DNA of 64,000 nucleotides from Nocardioides sp. (GTDB lineage: Bacteria > Actinomycetota > Actinomycetes > Propionibacteriales > Nocardioidaceae), in contig NZ_JASLGR010000047.1 of NCBI RefSeq assembly GCF_030150155.1, forward strand, positions 3,736 to 67,735, read 5' to 3'. The translations under genes and the position numbers were made by a program. Positions 9,024 through 17,860 of the stretch are shown here, one piece after another. Numbering within the stretch: position 1 is the stretch's first letter; each line of letters opens with the position of its first letter. Under the pieces are notes generated by a model. The model was not told the DNA's origin. It worked only from the letters and a program-made list of their open reading frames with translations, and did no database searches.

Positions 9024-9070
9024 GGTGCCTCAGCCTAGCGGCCGCACCACGGCGCGGTCAGCGACTCGGC

Positions 9071-9424
9071 TCACTCGCTGCTGAGCACGCGCAGGTGACC
9101 GTGTCGCTTCGTCTCCCGTACGCCGACCTCCGGCTCGGGCGCAGCGGCGGGCGTGGAGCGCCCCGCCTCGCGGACGGCGTCGGCCAGGGCGAGCAGGTCG
9201 TCGTTGCTCGGGGCGGGCTCGGTCGGGATGTTCGCGAGCCGCAGGACCTCCCAGCCGCGCGGGGCCGAGAGTCGCTCGGAGTGCTCCGAGCAGAGGTCGT
9301 AGGCATGGGGTTCTGCATGGATCGCCAGGGGTCCCAGCACCGCGGTCTGGTCGGCATAGACGTACGTGAGGGTCATGACGGCGGGACGGGTGCAGGCCGT
9401 GCGCGAACAACGACGAGCAATCAC
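9071..9424 (-). CDS. DUF3499 family protein
   Basis: 117 residues, GTG start. The N-terminal half carries pairs of Cys and His residues (RRCSRTACTRPA and LCSEHSERL) that look like a small metal-binding fold; the C-terminal 45 residues are low complexity. DUF3499 is an actinobacterial family of unknown function, normally next to manB and the Rv3259-like metallopeptidase gene, as here. The start codon faces the divergent gene at 9476 across a 51-bp spacer holding TAACGT for this strand and TAGGCT for the other. Confidence 0.85.
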   Translation of the reverse strand: MIARRCSRTACTRPAVMTLTYVYADQTAVLGPLAIHAEPHAYDLCSEHSERLSAPRGWEVLRLANIPTEPAPSNDDLLALADAVREAGRSTPAAAPEPEVGVRETKRHGHLRVLSSE

Positions 9425-9475
9425 AACCGGTGACGTTACCCGCTTCGCCTCGATTCGCTGACTAGGCTCGCTGAT

Positions 9476-9943
9476 GTGCCGATCACGTACACCCCTGGCC
9501 CGCCCGGGCCCGACCGCCGCTCGGACCGTCCCTCACGTCGGGATCGGCGCGGTCGGGGCATGCGCGGCCCCGGGGTGGTGCCCGTCGTCCCGGGCACTCC
9601 GAAGCTGCGCACCGCGCGGGACCGGTTCGACTCCCTCGCCCTGGCGGTGATCAGCGAGATCGACGGGCGTTGGTCGAGTCGGCTGGGGCTGGTCGAGTAC
9701 GCGGTCGAGGACACCCCGCAGGTGCCCGACGACTGGCGCACCGACCAGGTGCCGCTGTCGTCCCTGATCCGTGGCACCGGTGCCACGCCGAGCCGGATCG
9801 TGCTGTTCCGGCGGCCGATCGAGCATCGCTGCGAGACCCGCTCGGATCTGGAGGCGATGGTGCTGACGGTAGTGATCGAGCAGGTCGCCGAACTGCTCAA
9901 CGTCGAGCCGCAGGTGATCGACTCCCGCTACCAGCAGGACTGA
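9476..9943 (+). CDS. Metallopeptidase-family protein, active-site motif absent
   Basis: 155 residues, related by position and pattern to Rv3259 (zincin-like DUF1025 family). Typical features are RDRFDSLALAVISEID, RIVLFRRPIEHRC and the C-terminal LLNVEPQVIDSRY. Where family peptidases have HExxH this protein has VVIEQVAEL, so both zinc-binding His are missing and enzymatic activity is doubtful. GTG start is supported by TAGGCT at 9463-9468, 7 nt before it, the pattern of a leaderless transcript. The first 35 residues are Arg/Pro-rich and probably disordered. Convergent with the DUF5719 gene, 14 bp apart. Confidence 0.75.
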   Translation: MPITYTPGPPGPDRRSDRPSRRDRRGRGMRGPGVVPVVPGTPKLRTARDRFDSLALAVISEIDGRWSSRLGLVEYAVEDTPQVPDDWRTDQVPLSSLIRGTGATPSRIVLFRRPIEHRCETRSDLEAMVLTVVIEQVAELLNVEPQVIDSRYQQD

Positions 9944-9957
9944 GGCCCCGGGACCGC

Positions 9958-11385
9958 TCAAGGGCCGAAGGAGACCGCCGGCACCGCACCGGAACGCTGC
10001 AGGGTGCGCAGCCGCAGGACCGCCGCCCCCTTCGCGCCCCCGGTGCCGGTGATCAGCACCGCGCCACTCACCCCGGTCCGCTCCGGTGTGACCTCGACTG
10101 AGCGCACCCCGCCGGGCAGGGTCAGCACCGACGCCTTCTTCGGGGTCAGCGAGACCCGCTGCGAGATCAGCTGCGTGCCGTCGGCACCGCGGCCCACCAC
10201 CGTGGCCACGCCGAGGGCGTCAGCACCGGCCAGGACCAGCTTCTTCGCGCCGGCGGGCACCAGCAGGGTGGTCGCCTCCGAGACCGTCTCGCCCGGCACC
10301 AGGAAGCTCAGGTCGCCGTCGACGACCGAGCGCAGCGAACTGGTCACCGGCGCACTGGCATCGATCTCCACACCGACGGCGTCGCCGCCCTTGTCGGCGC
10401 GCAGCACCGCGTCCAGGGCGGTGCTCACCACCGTGTGCGGCGCCACCGAGATGGTCGTGAGACCGTCGGGGGCGAACGTCGAGTCGGCGGTGATCAGCTT
10501 CACCGTGGCGGTGACCTGGTCCTCACCCGGGTTCGCGATCACCAGGCTGTGCCGACCCGACCCCGACTGCAGGCCGAGCAGCCGACTGGTCGCTGCGGGC
10601 GCGACCTGCGGGGCCAGCCACTCCTCGGTGGTGGTCCCCCCGGTCAGGCGCTCCCCCCGATCCCGTACGGCGACACCGACCTGTCCCCGCACGACGCTGA
10701 CGTGCAGCGCCATCACGCCGGTGCGCGGCACCAGGGCGCCCAGGTCGAGCTGGACCGACCTGCGTGAGTCGACGGCGACGCCCCGCAGCGCGGGGACCGA
10801 GAGCAGGCCCTCGTCGCTGAGCACCTCGATGTCGGCGATCGCGGGACCCTGGTTGGGGTTGACCAGCTCGATCACCGACGCCTGGGTGGGGCCGGCACCG
10901 ACGCCGGTGAACCACTGGTCGCCCAGCGGCTGGGTGCAGTCCCAGGCGGTCAGGTGCGTCTGGGTGGTCACCGAGCCGAGCAGGCCAGGGGCGACGTCGC
11001 CGGTGGCACCGACCACGACCGGGGCCGTGTCGGCGGAGCGGGTCAGCACCCGCTGCCCGGTGAGCGCGACCTTCGTCGGGGCGCTGCGGCTCCCGCTGGG
11101 CTGCTGCGCCACCTGCGGGGCCCGGGTGAGGGTGCCCGCGCCGGTGGTGCCGGCGTCGGTGGCCGAGCCGAGCGCGAGCGTGGCCGCCCCCGAGGCCTTC
11201 GCCGAGAGCGCGCCGGGGCAGATCACCTCCGCAGAGGTCAGGGCCGCGCTGGAGGGCGCGGTGGTGAGGATCTGCGGTGCGTCGGGCCGGGTCAGCGCGA
11301 GCGCCCCAGCGATCACCAGCGGCAGCGCCGCGGTCAGGACGACGGTGGCGTCCAGGCGGCGCCCGCCGTGACGTGAGCGGTTCAT
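9958..11385 (-). CDS. DUF5719 family exported or membrane-anchored protein
   Basis: 475 residues: Arg-rich N-terminus, one hydrophobic segment (ATVVLTAALPLVIAGALAL) acting as signal anchor, then an Ala/Thr/Val-rich extracytoplasmic region that looks all-beta. Recognised as DUF5719, a family found beside the large GT2 membrane gene in this neighbourhood; function unknown. Its ATG overlaps the stop of the glycosyltransferase gene as ATGA, so the two are translationally coupled and the proteins may act together at the membrane. Confidence 0.8.
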   Translation of the reverse strand: MNRSRHGGRRLDATVVLTAALPLVIAGALALTRPDAPQILTTAPSSAALTSAEVICPGALSAKASGAATLALGSATDAGTTGAGTLTRAPQVAQQPSGSRSAPTKVALTGQRVLTRSADTAPVVVGATGDVAPGLLGSVTTQTHLTAWDCTQPLGDQWFTGVGAGPTQASVIELVNPNQGPAIADIEVLSDEGLLSVPALRGVAVDSRRSVQLDLGALVPRTGVMALHVSVVRGQVGVAVRDRGERLTGGTTTEEWLAPQVAPAATSRLLGLQSGSGRHSLVIANPGEDQVTATVKLITADSTFAPDGLTTISVAPHTVVSTALDAVLRADKGGDAVGVEIDASAPVTSSLRSVVDGDLSFLVPGETVSEATTLLVPAGAKKLVLAGADALGVATVVGRGADGTQLISQRVSLTPKKASVLTLPGGVRSVEVTPERTGVSGAVLITGTGGAKGAAVLRLRTLQRSGAVPAVSFGP

Positions 11386-14270
11386 CGGCTCCTCCTCGCC
11401 ACGCTCGGCGCAGCCATCACGACGACCACCGCCAGGCCGATCCCGGCGATCACCAGCAGCGTCCAGCGCAGCCAGTCGAACGGCCCGTCCAGAGCGACAG
11501 CCGAGGGCTCGGTGTCGAGCTGCCAGGCGCGGGTCGTGCGCGACTCCGTGCTGGCCTGGGAGAGGCCACCGGTGGCGTCGATGGTGGCGGCCACGGTCGC
11601 GTCGGCGGGGGCGGGCGCGACGACGTACTGGATGCCGTTGGCGGCCAGGCTGGTCACGGTGGCCTCGTCAGGACGCGACACGAAGGTCTGGATCAGGCGG
11701 GCGAACGCCGCCGGGGGCTTACTCAGTGCCAGCACCTCGTCCTGGCCCAGGGTGACGCCCTCACCGCGGACCACCTCGTAGCGCACCCCGTCCTCGACCG
11801 AGCCCCGCAACACCAGGATGCCGTGCGCGGCGCCCTTCTGGGAGTCCTCCAGCATGTACCCCGGCAGCACCCGGCTGACGGTGTCACCGAGGGCGCCGTG
11901 GCCTCCCACGGCAGCCCAGCCGAGACCTCCGAGGACCGGGACGACGGCAACCAGGGCGACCAGACCCGCCAGCACCCGGCGCTCGCCGCGCAGGCCACCG
12001 GCCATCGCGCCACCGAGCGCCCCCTGGGTGCCGACCACGATCGCTACGATCGCGCAGCCCTGCAGCAGCACCATCGGGAAGCCGGTGCCGACCGGAGCGG
12101 CCTGCGCACCGAAGTGGAGCACGACGAAGGAGAGCAGCAGAGCGACCACCGCGGCGATCACCCCGACCAGCCAGCAGACCAGCACCGGGATCCGGGTGCG
12201 GGCCGGGATCAGGGCGAGCAGGGCGAGCACCGGGAGCACCAGGCCCAGCCACCACGGGGCGCCCAGGTCGGTGATCCGGCCCAGGGCCAGGTGCCAGCCG
12301 TCGACGGCGTGGGCCGGCGGTCGGCCGGCGTCGAGCAGCAGCGAGACGCCCGCGCCGTGGCGCAGCGCCGAGACCCACCACGGGGCGAGCAGCACCACGG
12401 GGACGGCCATCGCGATCGCGGGCGGGCCCCACAGTGTGCGCTCGGGACGGAGCCGGAGCAGCACCAGGGCGACGGCCACCACGACGACGGCGAGCAGCAC
12501 ACAGACCAGCCAGGCGGTCGGGGTGAAGGCGACGATCAGGGTGAGCAGCAGGCCGGTGCGCCAGGCCGCGCGCCAGCGTCGCTCGGCGGTCGGGTCGGCG
12601 AAGCCGAGAGCGGCATGGGCCAGCCAGGGCAGCAGCGCGCTGGCCACCACGGGACCGAGCCGGCCGTCGCTCCAGGCACCGGAGACCAGGGGCACCGCGG
12701 CCCACGCGAGCGAGCCCCACAGGATCAGCCAGCGCGACGCGCCGCGAATGGAGAGTAGGCGCCCGACCACCCGCATCAGGCGCCAGGCGCCCCACAGTGC
12801 GAGCAGCGGGGAGACGATCAGCACGACGCTGACCGCGGCGGCAGGCTTGCCGCCGAGGACCGTGGCCAGCAGCGTCAGCGGGCCGAGGTACGGCGACGCC
12901 GGGACGCCGGTGCCCTGGCCGAGCTTGTGCCAGGAGTCCACCAGCAGGCTCCACCACGAGCCCACCCCGCTCGGGGCGGGGCTCAGCCCGCCGCCCACAG
13001 CGGTCCCCCACGCCGTACGGGTGGCGATCAGCAGGACGACGACCCCGAGACCGAGCAGCACGGCGATCGGGTTGGTCAGGAAGCGGGCCACCACGCCGGT
13101 GTCGCGCAGCATCGCGTCCTCGTCGTCGAGGTCGCTGGTCTCGCCCGCGGTGGAGTGGTGCCGGGCGGCGAAGGAGGCGGGATCGGCCTCGGCCGCGGCG
13201 ATCCGACGGCGTTCAGCGACGTCGGCGGCTTGGTGAGTCAGGGCCGAGGCGAGGTCGCCGACGGCGTCGAGGCCGTGCCGGTAGGGCAGCCACCAGGGCG
13301 CCAGCAGCGCCCTGACCTGTCCCGGTGGCACCGCGTCGAGCTGTCGTCGGGCCCGGCGGGCGGCATGCACCGGACCGGGGCGGAGGTAGATCGAGACCAG
13401 GGCGGCGAGCTCGTCGAGCGCCTGCGGGACCTGGCGGACCAGGATCAGCCCGAGCACCCGCAGCAGCGAGCCGAACAGCGTCCGGACCAGCTGGAAGGGC
13501 AGCGAGCGTGCCCGGGAGTTGGCCAGCAGCGTGTAGAGCGCCGCGCGGCGCTCCTGGTAGTGCGGATGGCGCCCGGTCAGGGCGGTGCGCCGCAGGCCGC
13601 GGTGGGCGGCCTCGGCATGGAAGACGACGGCCTGGGGCACGATCATCGTGGTCAGTCCGGCCCGCGCAGCACGCCAGCCGAGGTCGATGTCGTTGCCGAA
13701 GATCGGCAGCTGCGGGTCTAGTCCACCCAGGGTGTCCAGGGCGCTGCGCCGGATCAGCATGCCGGCGGTGTTGACCGCCAGCACGGTGCGGATCTCGTCG
13801 TGCTGACCCTGGTCGTACTCGCCGCGCTCCAGACCGGTCTCGCGGCGGCCGGTGCCGGAGATGGTGACGCCGAGCTCCAGCAGACCGCGCAGCGAGGGCC
13901 ACTCGCGCAGCTTGGGACCGACGATGTCGACCTCGGGGAACTCCTCGGTGGCGATCATCAGGGTCTCCAGCGCCGCCGGGTCCGGGGTGGAGTCGTCGTG
14001 CAGCAGCCAGAGCCACTCGATGTCGTCGTGGAGCTGGGCGCGGGCGTGCTCGATCGCCGCCGGGTAGGAGGTGGTCGAGCTCAGCACCTCGACCTGGCCG
14101 TAGGCGTCGCGCAGCAGATCGGCGCTGCCGTCGAGGGATCCGGTGTCCACGGCGACCAGCTGGTCGGGGGCCCGGCGTTGCGCCGCGATCCCCTCCATCA
14201 CGGTCGACAGCCAGCGTGCTCCGTCATGACTGACGAGCACCAGTGCTACGCGCCCCCCGGTCTGCTCCAC
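11382..14270 (-). CDS. GT2-family glycosyltransferase fused to a polytopic membrane region
   Basis: 962 residues from the GTG start. Residues 1-260 are a GT-A glycosyltransferase: VALVLVSHDGARWLSTV, VDTGSLDGS, the DxD-like LLHDDSTPDP and the C-terminal catalytic region GNDIDLGWRAARAG. From about residue 390 there are around a dozen hydrophobic segments and a final transmembrane helix near the C-terminus. This architecture suggests transfer of a sugar to a lipid-linked or cell-surface acceptor; the acceptor is unknown. GTG is preferred because TAGGGT sits 8 nt upstream (14279-14284) and the whiB2 terminator lies just before that; the longer frame would start inside the terminator. Confidence 0.85.
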   Translation of the reverse strand: MEQTGGRVALVLVSHDGARWLSTVMEGIAAQRRAPDQLVAVDTGSLDGSADLLRDAYGQVEVLSSTTSYPAAIEHARAQLHDDIEWLWLLHDDSTPDPAALETLMIATEEFPEVDIVGPKLREWPSLRGLLELGVTISGTGRRETGLERGEYDQGQHDEIRTVLAVNTAGMLIRRSALDTLGGLDPQLPIFGNDIDLGWRAARAGLTTMIVPQAVVFHAEAAHRGLRRTALTGRHPHYQERRAALYTLLANSRARSLPFQLVRTLFGSLLRVLGLILVRQVPQALDELAALVSIYLRPGPVHAARRARRQLDAVPPGQVRALLAPWWLPYRHGLDAVGDLASALTHQAADVAERRRIAAAEADPASFAARHHSTAGETSDLDDEDAMLRDTGVVARFLTNPIAVLLGLGVVVLLIATRTAWGTAVGGGLSPAPSGVGSWWSLLVDSWHKLGQGTGVPASPYLGPLTLLATVLGGKPAAAVSVVLIVSPLLALWGAWRLMRVVGRLLSIRGASRWLILWGSLAWAAVPLVSGAWSDGRLGPVVASALLPWLAHAALGFADPTAERRWRAAWRTGLLLTLIVAFTPTAWLVCVLLAVVVVAVALVLLRLRPERTLWGPPAIAMAVPVVLLAPWWVSALRHGAGVSLLLDAGRPPAHAVDGWHLALGRITDLGAPWWLGLVLPVLALLALIPARTRIPVLVCWLVGVIAAVVALLLSFVVLHFGAQAAPVGTGFPMVLLQGCAIVAIVVGTQGALGGAMAGGLRGERRVLAGLVALVAVVPVLGGLGWAAVGGHGALGDTVSRVLPGYMLEDSQKGAAHGILVLRGSVEDGVRYEVVRGEGVTLGQDEVLALSKPPAAFARLIQTFVSRPDEATVTSLAANGIQYVVAPAPADATVAATIDATGGLSQASTESRTTRAWQLDTEPSAVALDGPFDWLRWTLLVIAGIGLAVVVVMAAPSVARRSR

Positions 14271-14314
14271 GAGGCACGACCCTAGCCCGGTGGACCACAC
14301 CCCAGAAATGCGAA

Positions 14315-14337
14315 GACCCCCGGCGGGGCCGGGGGTC
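14315..14337 (-). terminator. Hairpin terminator after whiB2
   Basis: Perfect 9-bp inverted repeat GACCCCCGG/CCGGGGGTC with a 5-nt loop, 28 bp after the whiB2 stop and before the glycosyltransferase promoter. GC-rich stem without a strong T-run, as usual in this phylum. Confidence 0.7.
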
Positions 14338-14364
14338 GTCACATCGCGTCACATCGCGTGGTGG

Positions 14365-14619
14365 TCAGACTGCGCGCTTCTTCAGCTTGCGGCGCTCCCT
14401 CTCGGAGAGACCGCCCCAGATTCCGAAACGTTCGTCATTCATCAGTGCCGACTCGAGGCAGTCGTCACGGACATCGCAGGTCTGGCAGACCTTCTTCGCC
14501 TCGCGGGTCGAGCCGCCCTTCTCAGGGAAGAACGCCTCGGGATCGGTCTGCGCGCACAGGGCACGCTCCTGCCAGTTGCCTTCCTCGGCGTCAGGTCCGA
14601 GGAGAAACAGCTCTCTCAT
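14365..14619 (-). CDS. whiB2: WhiB2-type transcriptional regulator
   Basis: 84-residue Wbl protein with an oxygen/NO-sensitive [4Fe-4S] cluster. The four cluster Cys are in ALCAQTDPEAFFPEKG, VCQTC and DDC, followed by the beta-turn GIWGGLSERERRKLKKR, whose basic tail contacts DNA or sigma factor. Sequence and neighbourhood (manB, fbiA) match WhiB2/WhmD/WhiB, needed for septation in mycobacteria and Streptomyces. It has its own sigma-A-like promoter at 14743-14771 and therefore a leader of roughly 115 nt, unlike most genes nearby. Confidence 0.93.
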   Translation of the reverse strand: MRELFLLGPDAEEGNWQERALCAQTDPEAFFPEKGGSTREAKKVCQTCDVRDDCLESALMNDERFGIWGGLSERERRKLKKRAV

Positions 14620-14742
14620 CGTTCATTCGCCCTTTCGACCCGTGCGTGTTGGCAGCCCTGGGTGGACTCCCGGAAAGCCCCTGAACCCGCCCCTTCTCAT
14701 CGTGCCGAGAAAGTGTGGATCAGGGAGAACAACACAGGCGCA

Positions 14743-14771
14743 ATTACATGCCTGTCGTTCCGCCAAGTCAA
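14743..14771 (-). promoter_or_regulatory. Sigma-A-type promoter for whiB2
   Basis: On the minus strand TTGACT (-35, 14766-14771), exactly 17 bp, then TGTAAT (-10, 14743-14748). The best consensus promoter seen in the window. It lies in the 264-bp region between whiB2 and fbiA, which otherwise shows no gene. Confidence 0.7.
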
Positions 14772-14883
14772 GCCCGAGGTCTGCTACAGCATCACGCAAG
14801 CCCGAGGGCTGTGACGAAGGCGATCCCGACGCCTCCCCCGACCACCCCGCATGTTGGGTACGGGCTCGGGGGAGGATATGGCA

Positions 14884-15927
14884 ATGAGTTCGACGCTGCG
14901 TTCCCTCACTGTCCTGTCCGGCGGTGTCGGTGGTGCCCGCTTCCTCCGCGGCCTGCTGCACGGCATCGCGTCAGGGTCCCTGCCCGGTGTCGCCCCCGAC
15001 GCGCAGGTCACGGTGATCGCCAACACCAGCGACGACCTGTGGCTGCACGGCCTCAAGATCTGTCCCGACCTCGACACCGTGATGTACACCCTCGGCGACG
15101 GCATCGACCCCGAGCGCGGCTGGGGCCGGCGCGAGGAGACCTGGCACGTCAACGAGGAGCTGAGCGCCTACGGGATCGAGAACACCTGGTTCGGCCTGGG
15201 CGACCGCGACGTGGCCACCCACCTGGTGCGCACCCAGATGGTCGAGGCGGGCTACCCGCTCTCCGACGTCACCCGAGCCCTCTCCCGGCGCTGGCTGGAG
15301 CCGACGTACGGCGACCGGCTCACGCTCCTGCCGATGACCGACGACCGCACCGAGACCCACGTCGTCATCGCCGACGCCGAGTCCCCCAGTGGCAAGCGGG
15401 TGATCCACTTCCAGGAGTACTGGATCCGGCTGCGTGCCTCGGTCCCGGCCGAGACCCTTCTCTTCGTCGGCCTCGACGAGGCCACCCCGGCGCCGGGCGT
15501 GACCGACGCGATCACCGGGGCCGACCTGGTGATCGTGCCGCCCTCGAACCCGATCGTCTCGGTCGGCACCATCCTCGGCGTGCCCGGGATCCGGGAGGTG
15601 CTGCGCGCCACCACCGCCCGCGTCGTCGGCCTCTCCCCCATCATCAAGGGCCACCACGTGCACGGCATGGCCGAGCAGATGCTCACCTCGGCCGGTGTCG
15701 AGGTCAGCGCCGCCGGGGTCGGCGGGCTCTACGGCGCCCGCGCCCACGGCGGCGTGCTGGACGCCTGGCTGGTCGACAGCGCCGACGCCGACGCCGTCGA
15801 GCCGCTGAGCGCCGCCGGACTGCCCACCGTCGCCGTGCCGCTCCTGATGAGCGACCTGGACGCCACCGCCGCGATGGCCGCTGCCGCGATCACCGCCGTC
15901 ACCTCCGGCCCCGGGCAGGCGCACTGA
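14884..15927 (+). CDS. fbiA: 2-phospho-L-lactate (or PEP) transferase, F420 biosynthesis
   Basis: CofD/FbiA joins the activated phospho-lactate/enolpyruvyl-guanosine unit to the deazaflavin Fo, giving (dehydro-)F420-0. About 347 residues. Motifs: SGGVGGARFLRGLL at the N-terminus, IANTSDDLWLHGLKICPDLDTVMY, WFGLGDRDVATH, and PPSNPIVSVGTILGVPGIR. Three in-frame ATGs lie close together; I chose the one with GGAGG 8 nt upstream (MSSTLRSLTV) over the one only 2 nt from it. The stop overlaps the fbiB ATG (TGATG). Gene order whiB2-fbiA-fbiB is as in mycobacteria. Confidence 0.94.
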   Translation: MSSTLRSLTVLSGGVGGARFLRGLLHGIASGSLPGVAPDAQVTVIANTSDDLWLHGLKICPDLDTVMYTLGDGIDPERGWGRREETWHVNEELSAYGIENTWFGLGDRDVATHLVRTQMVEAGYPLSDVTRALSRRWLEPTYGDRLTLLPMTDDRTETHVVIADAESPSGKRVIHFQEYWIRLRASVPAETLLFVGLDEATPAPGVTDAITGADLVIVPPSNPIVSVGTILGVPGIREVLRATTARVVGLSPIIKGHHVHGMAEQMLTSAGVEVSAAGVGGLYGARAHGGVLDAWLVDSADADAVEPLSAAGLPTVAVPLLMSDLDATAAMAAAAITAVTSGPGQAH

Positions 15928-16901
15928 TGCTGACCGTCTGGGCCCCGGCCGGGGTCGGCGAGATCGCCGCGGGCGACGACCTGGCCGCCACCCTCCTCGC
16001 CGCTGTCGCGGCCGACGGGGGCGCACTGCGCGAGGGCGACATCGTGGTGATCACCTCGAAGGTGGTGAGCAAGGCCGAGGGCCTTCAGCGCCATGCCACC
16101 CGCGACGAGGCGCTGCCGGGCCAGACCCGCCGGATCGTGGCCCGACGCGGCCCCACCCGGATCGTGCGCAACCTGCTCGGCCTGACGATGGCCGCGGCCG
16201 GGATCGACGCCTCCAACGTCGAGGCCGGCACCATCCTGGTGCTGCCCACCGACCCCGACGCCACCGCCCGCGCGGTGCGCGCCGCCCTCCAGGCCGCGAC
16301 CGGCCTCACCCTCGGCGTGATCATCACCGACACCGCCGGCCGGGCCTGGCGCGACGGCCAGACCGACATCGCGATCGGGGCGGCCGGGCTGACGGTGCTG
16401 GAGAGCTTCGCCGGGGTCGAGGACGCCTACGGCAACCCGCTGGTGGTAACCGCCCCGGCCGTCGCCGACGAGCTGGCCTCGGCCGCCGAGCTGGGCCAGG
16501 GCAAGCTCGGCGCGCGACCGTTCGCGGTGATCAGCGGCCGCGCCGACCTGGTCCTGCCCGCCGATCAGGACGGCACCGGGGCCGGGGCGCTGATCCGGGC
16601 CGAGGGGTCCGACCTGTTCGGCTACGGCGCCCGCGAGGCCGTCGTACGGGCACTGAAGGGTGACCCCGCCGACCGGCTCCCGTTCGGTGCGCCCTCGCCG
16701 GCAGCGGACCTGATCGAGGCGCTGGCCGAGCTCGGCGTCGCCGCCGATCCCAGCGCCGTCGGGGCCGACGGCGAGACCGTCGAGCTGGCCCTCGCCGCGG
16801 GCACCGACACCGACCGTCTGGCGCCGCTGTTCTTCGCGTTCGGCTGGAAAGTCGACACATTCACAGACGCTTGTCCCCACGTCTCACCGCAAACTCCGTA
16901 G
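15927..16901 (+). CDS. fbiB: Coenzyme F420-0:L-glutamate ligase, CofE domain only
   Basis: Adds gamma-linked glutamates to F420-0. 324 residues. The CofE domain fills about residues 1-245: GDIVVITSKVVSKAEG, GLTLGVIITDTAGRAWRDGQTDIAIG, GVEDAYGNPL and DELASAAELGQGK are all present. Mycobacterial FbiB is about 450 residues and carries a second, FMN-binding nitroreductase-like domain that reduces dehydro-F420; here the tail of about 80 residues has no sign of it. Either another gene supplies that step or the pathway uses a different phospho-precursor. Translationally coupled to fbiA. Confidence 0.92.
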   Translation: MLTVWAPAGVGEIAAGDDLAATLLAAVAADGGALREGDIVVITSKVVSKAEGLQRHATRDEALPGQTRRIVARRGPTRIVRNLLGLTMAAAGIDASNVEAGTILVLPTDPDATARAVRAALQAATGLTLGVIITDTAGRAWRDGQTDIAIGAAGLTVLESFAGVEDAYGNPLVVTAPAVADELASAAELGQGKLGARPFAVISGRADLVLPADQDGTGAGALIRAEGSDLFGYGAREAVVRALKGDPADRLPFGAPSPAADLIEALAELGVAADPSAVGADGETVELALAAGTDTDRLAPLFFAFGWKVDTFTDACPHVSPQTP

Positions 16902-16958
16902 ACTCTGCCCGTCCTGCACCGTGCAGCACTGACGCACCACCACAGCGAGGAAAGCCCC

Positions 16959-17762
16959 GTGGCCAAGAAGACCGCCGCCCAGAATTCACGTCGGGCGGTT
17001 ATCGACGACATCCGCAAGAAGCAGTCGAATGCCGACAAGCGACGCGGGCTGACCATCATCGTTCCGCTGATCCTGGTCGCCGTGCTGATCGTGGTCGCCG
17101 CCGCCTACCGGCCGGTCAAGGACTGGTGGGACGAGCGCCAGTTCGCCGACACCAACCTCGCCTCGATCGGTGCACCGGCCTCCTCGTGCACCGACATCAC
17201 CACCAAGGCCGCTGAAGGCAACCAGCAGCACGTCGCGACCGGCACCACGGTGACCTACACGACCGCCCCGCCGGCCTTCGGCGCGCACTGGAACGAAGCC
17301 GGCGTCGCCCCCGTCGCGATGGCGAAGAAGTTCTACGCCTGGGACGAGCGGCCCCAGCTCGAGGCCCTGGTGCACAACCTGGAGCACGGCTACACGATCG
17401 TCTGGTACGACGAGACAGTGAACAAGAACAGCTCCGAGCTGACCCAGCTGCGCGCCATCGCGGCCAAGTTCCCCGGTGAGTCCAACTGGCGCTACAAGTT
17501 CAAGATCGTGCCGTGGTACACCTCGCAGGGCAACCTGCCCAAGGACATGACGCAGACCGACACCGCGCACGCGGGCGGCGCGACCTTCCCCCAGGGCCAG
17601 CACATCGCGATCACGCACTGGTCGGCCGGCGGCACGGCGACGACCGACACCTCCAAGCAGCTCGGCGTCTTCCAGTACTGCTCCAAGATCTCCGGCGCCG
17701 CGCTGAAGACGTTCATGGAGAAGTACCCGTACGTCGACTCCCCCGAGCCCAACGCGATGTGA
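16959..17762 (+). CDS. DUF3105 membrane-anchored protein
   Basis: 267 residues. A charged N-terminus of about 30 residues is followed by one transmembrane segment (GLTIIVPLILVAVLIVVAAAY) and an extracytoplasmic DUF3105 domain containing PPAFGAHWNEAGV and LVHNLEHGYTIVWYD. Function unknown. The conserved His residues in FGAHW and NLEHG are typical of the family and could bind metal. GTG start with GAGGAAAG 9 bp upstream. It probably has its own promoter because it lies 57 bp after fbiB. Ends at a strong bidirectional terminator. Confidence 0.87.
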   Translation: MAKKTAAQNSRRAVIDDIRKKQSNADKRRGLTIIVPLILVAVLIVVAAAYRPVKDWWDERQFADTNLASIGAPASSCTDITTKAAEGNQQHVATGTTVTYTTAPPAFGAHWNEAGVAPVAMAKKFYAWDERPQLEALVHNLEHGYTIVWYDETVNKNSSELTQLRAIAAKFPGESNWRYKFKIVPWYTSQGNLPKDMTQTDTAHAGGATFPQGQHIAITHWSAGGTATTDTSKQLGVFQYCSKISGAALKTFMEKYPYVDSPEPNAM

Positions 17763-17813
17763 TCGCACCGATCACGCGCAGCAGCTGATCAGCACCTGAT
17801 CTCCCTGTTCCAC

Positions 17814-17853
17814 ACGACGAAGGGCCGACCCCCTGGGGTCGGCCCTTCGTCGT
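17814..17853. terminator. Bidirectional terminator between DUF3105 gene and manC
   Basis: Perfect 19-bp inverted repeat (17814-17832 and 17835-17853) with a 2-nt loop, between two converging genes. It can serve both strands. Confidence 0.9.
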
Positions 17854-17860
17854 CCGTGGC

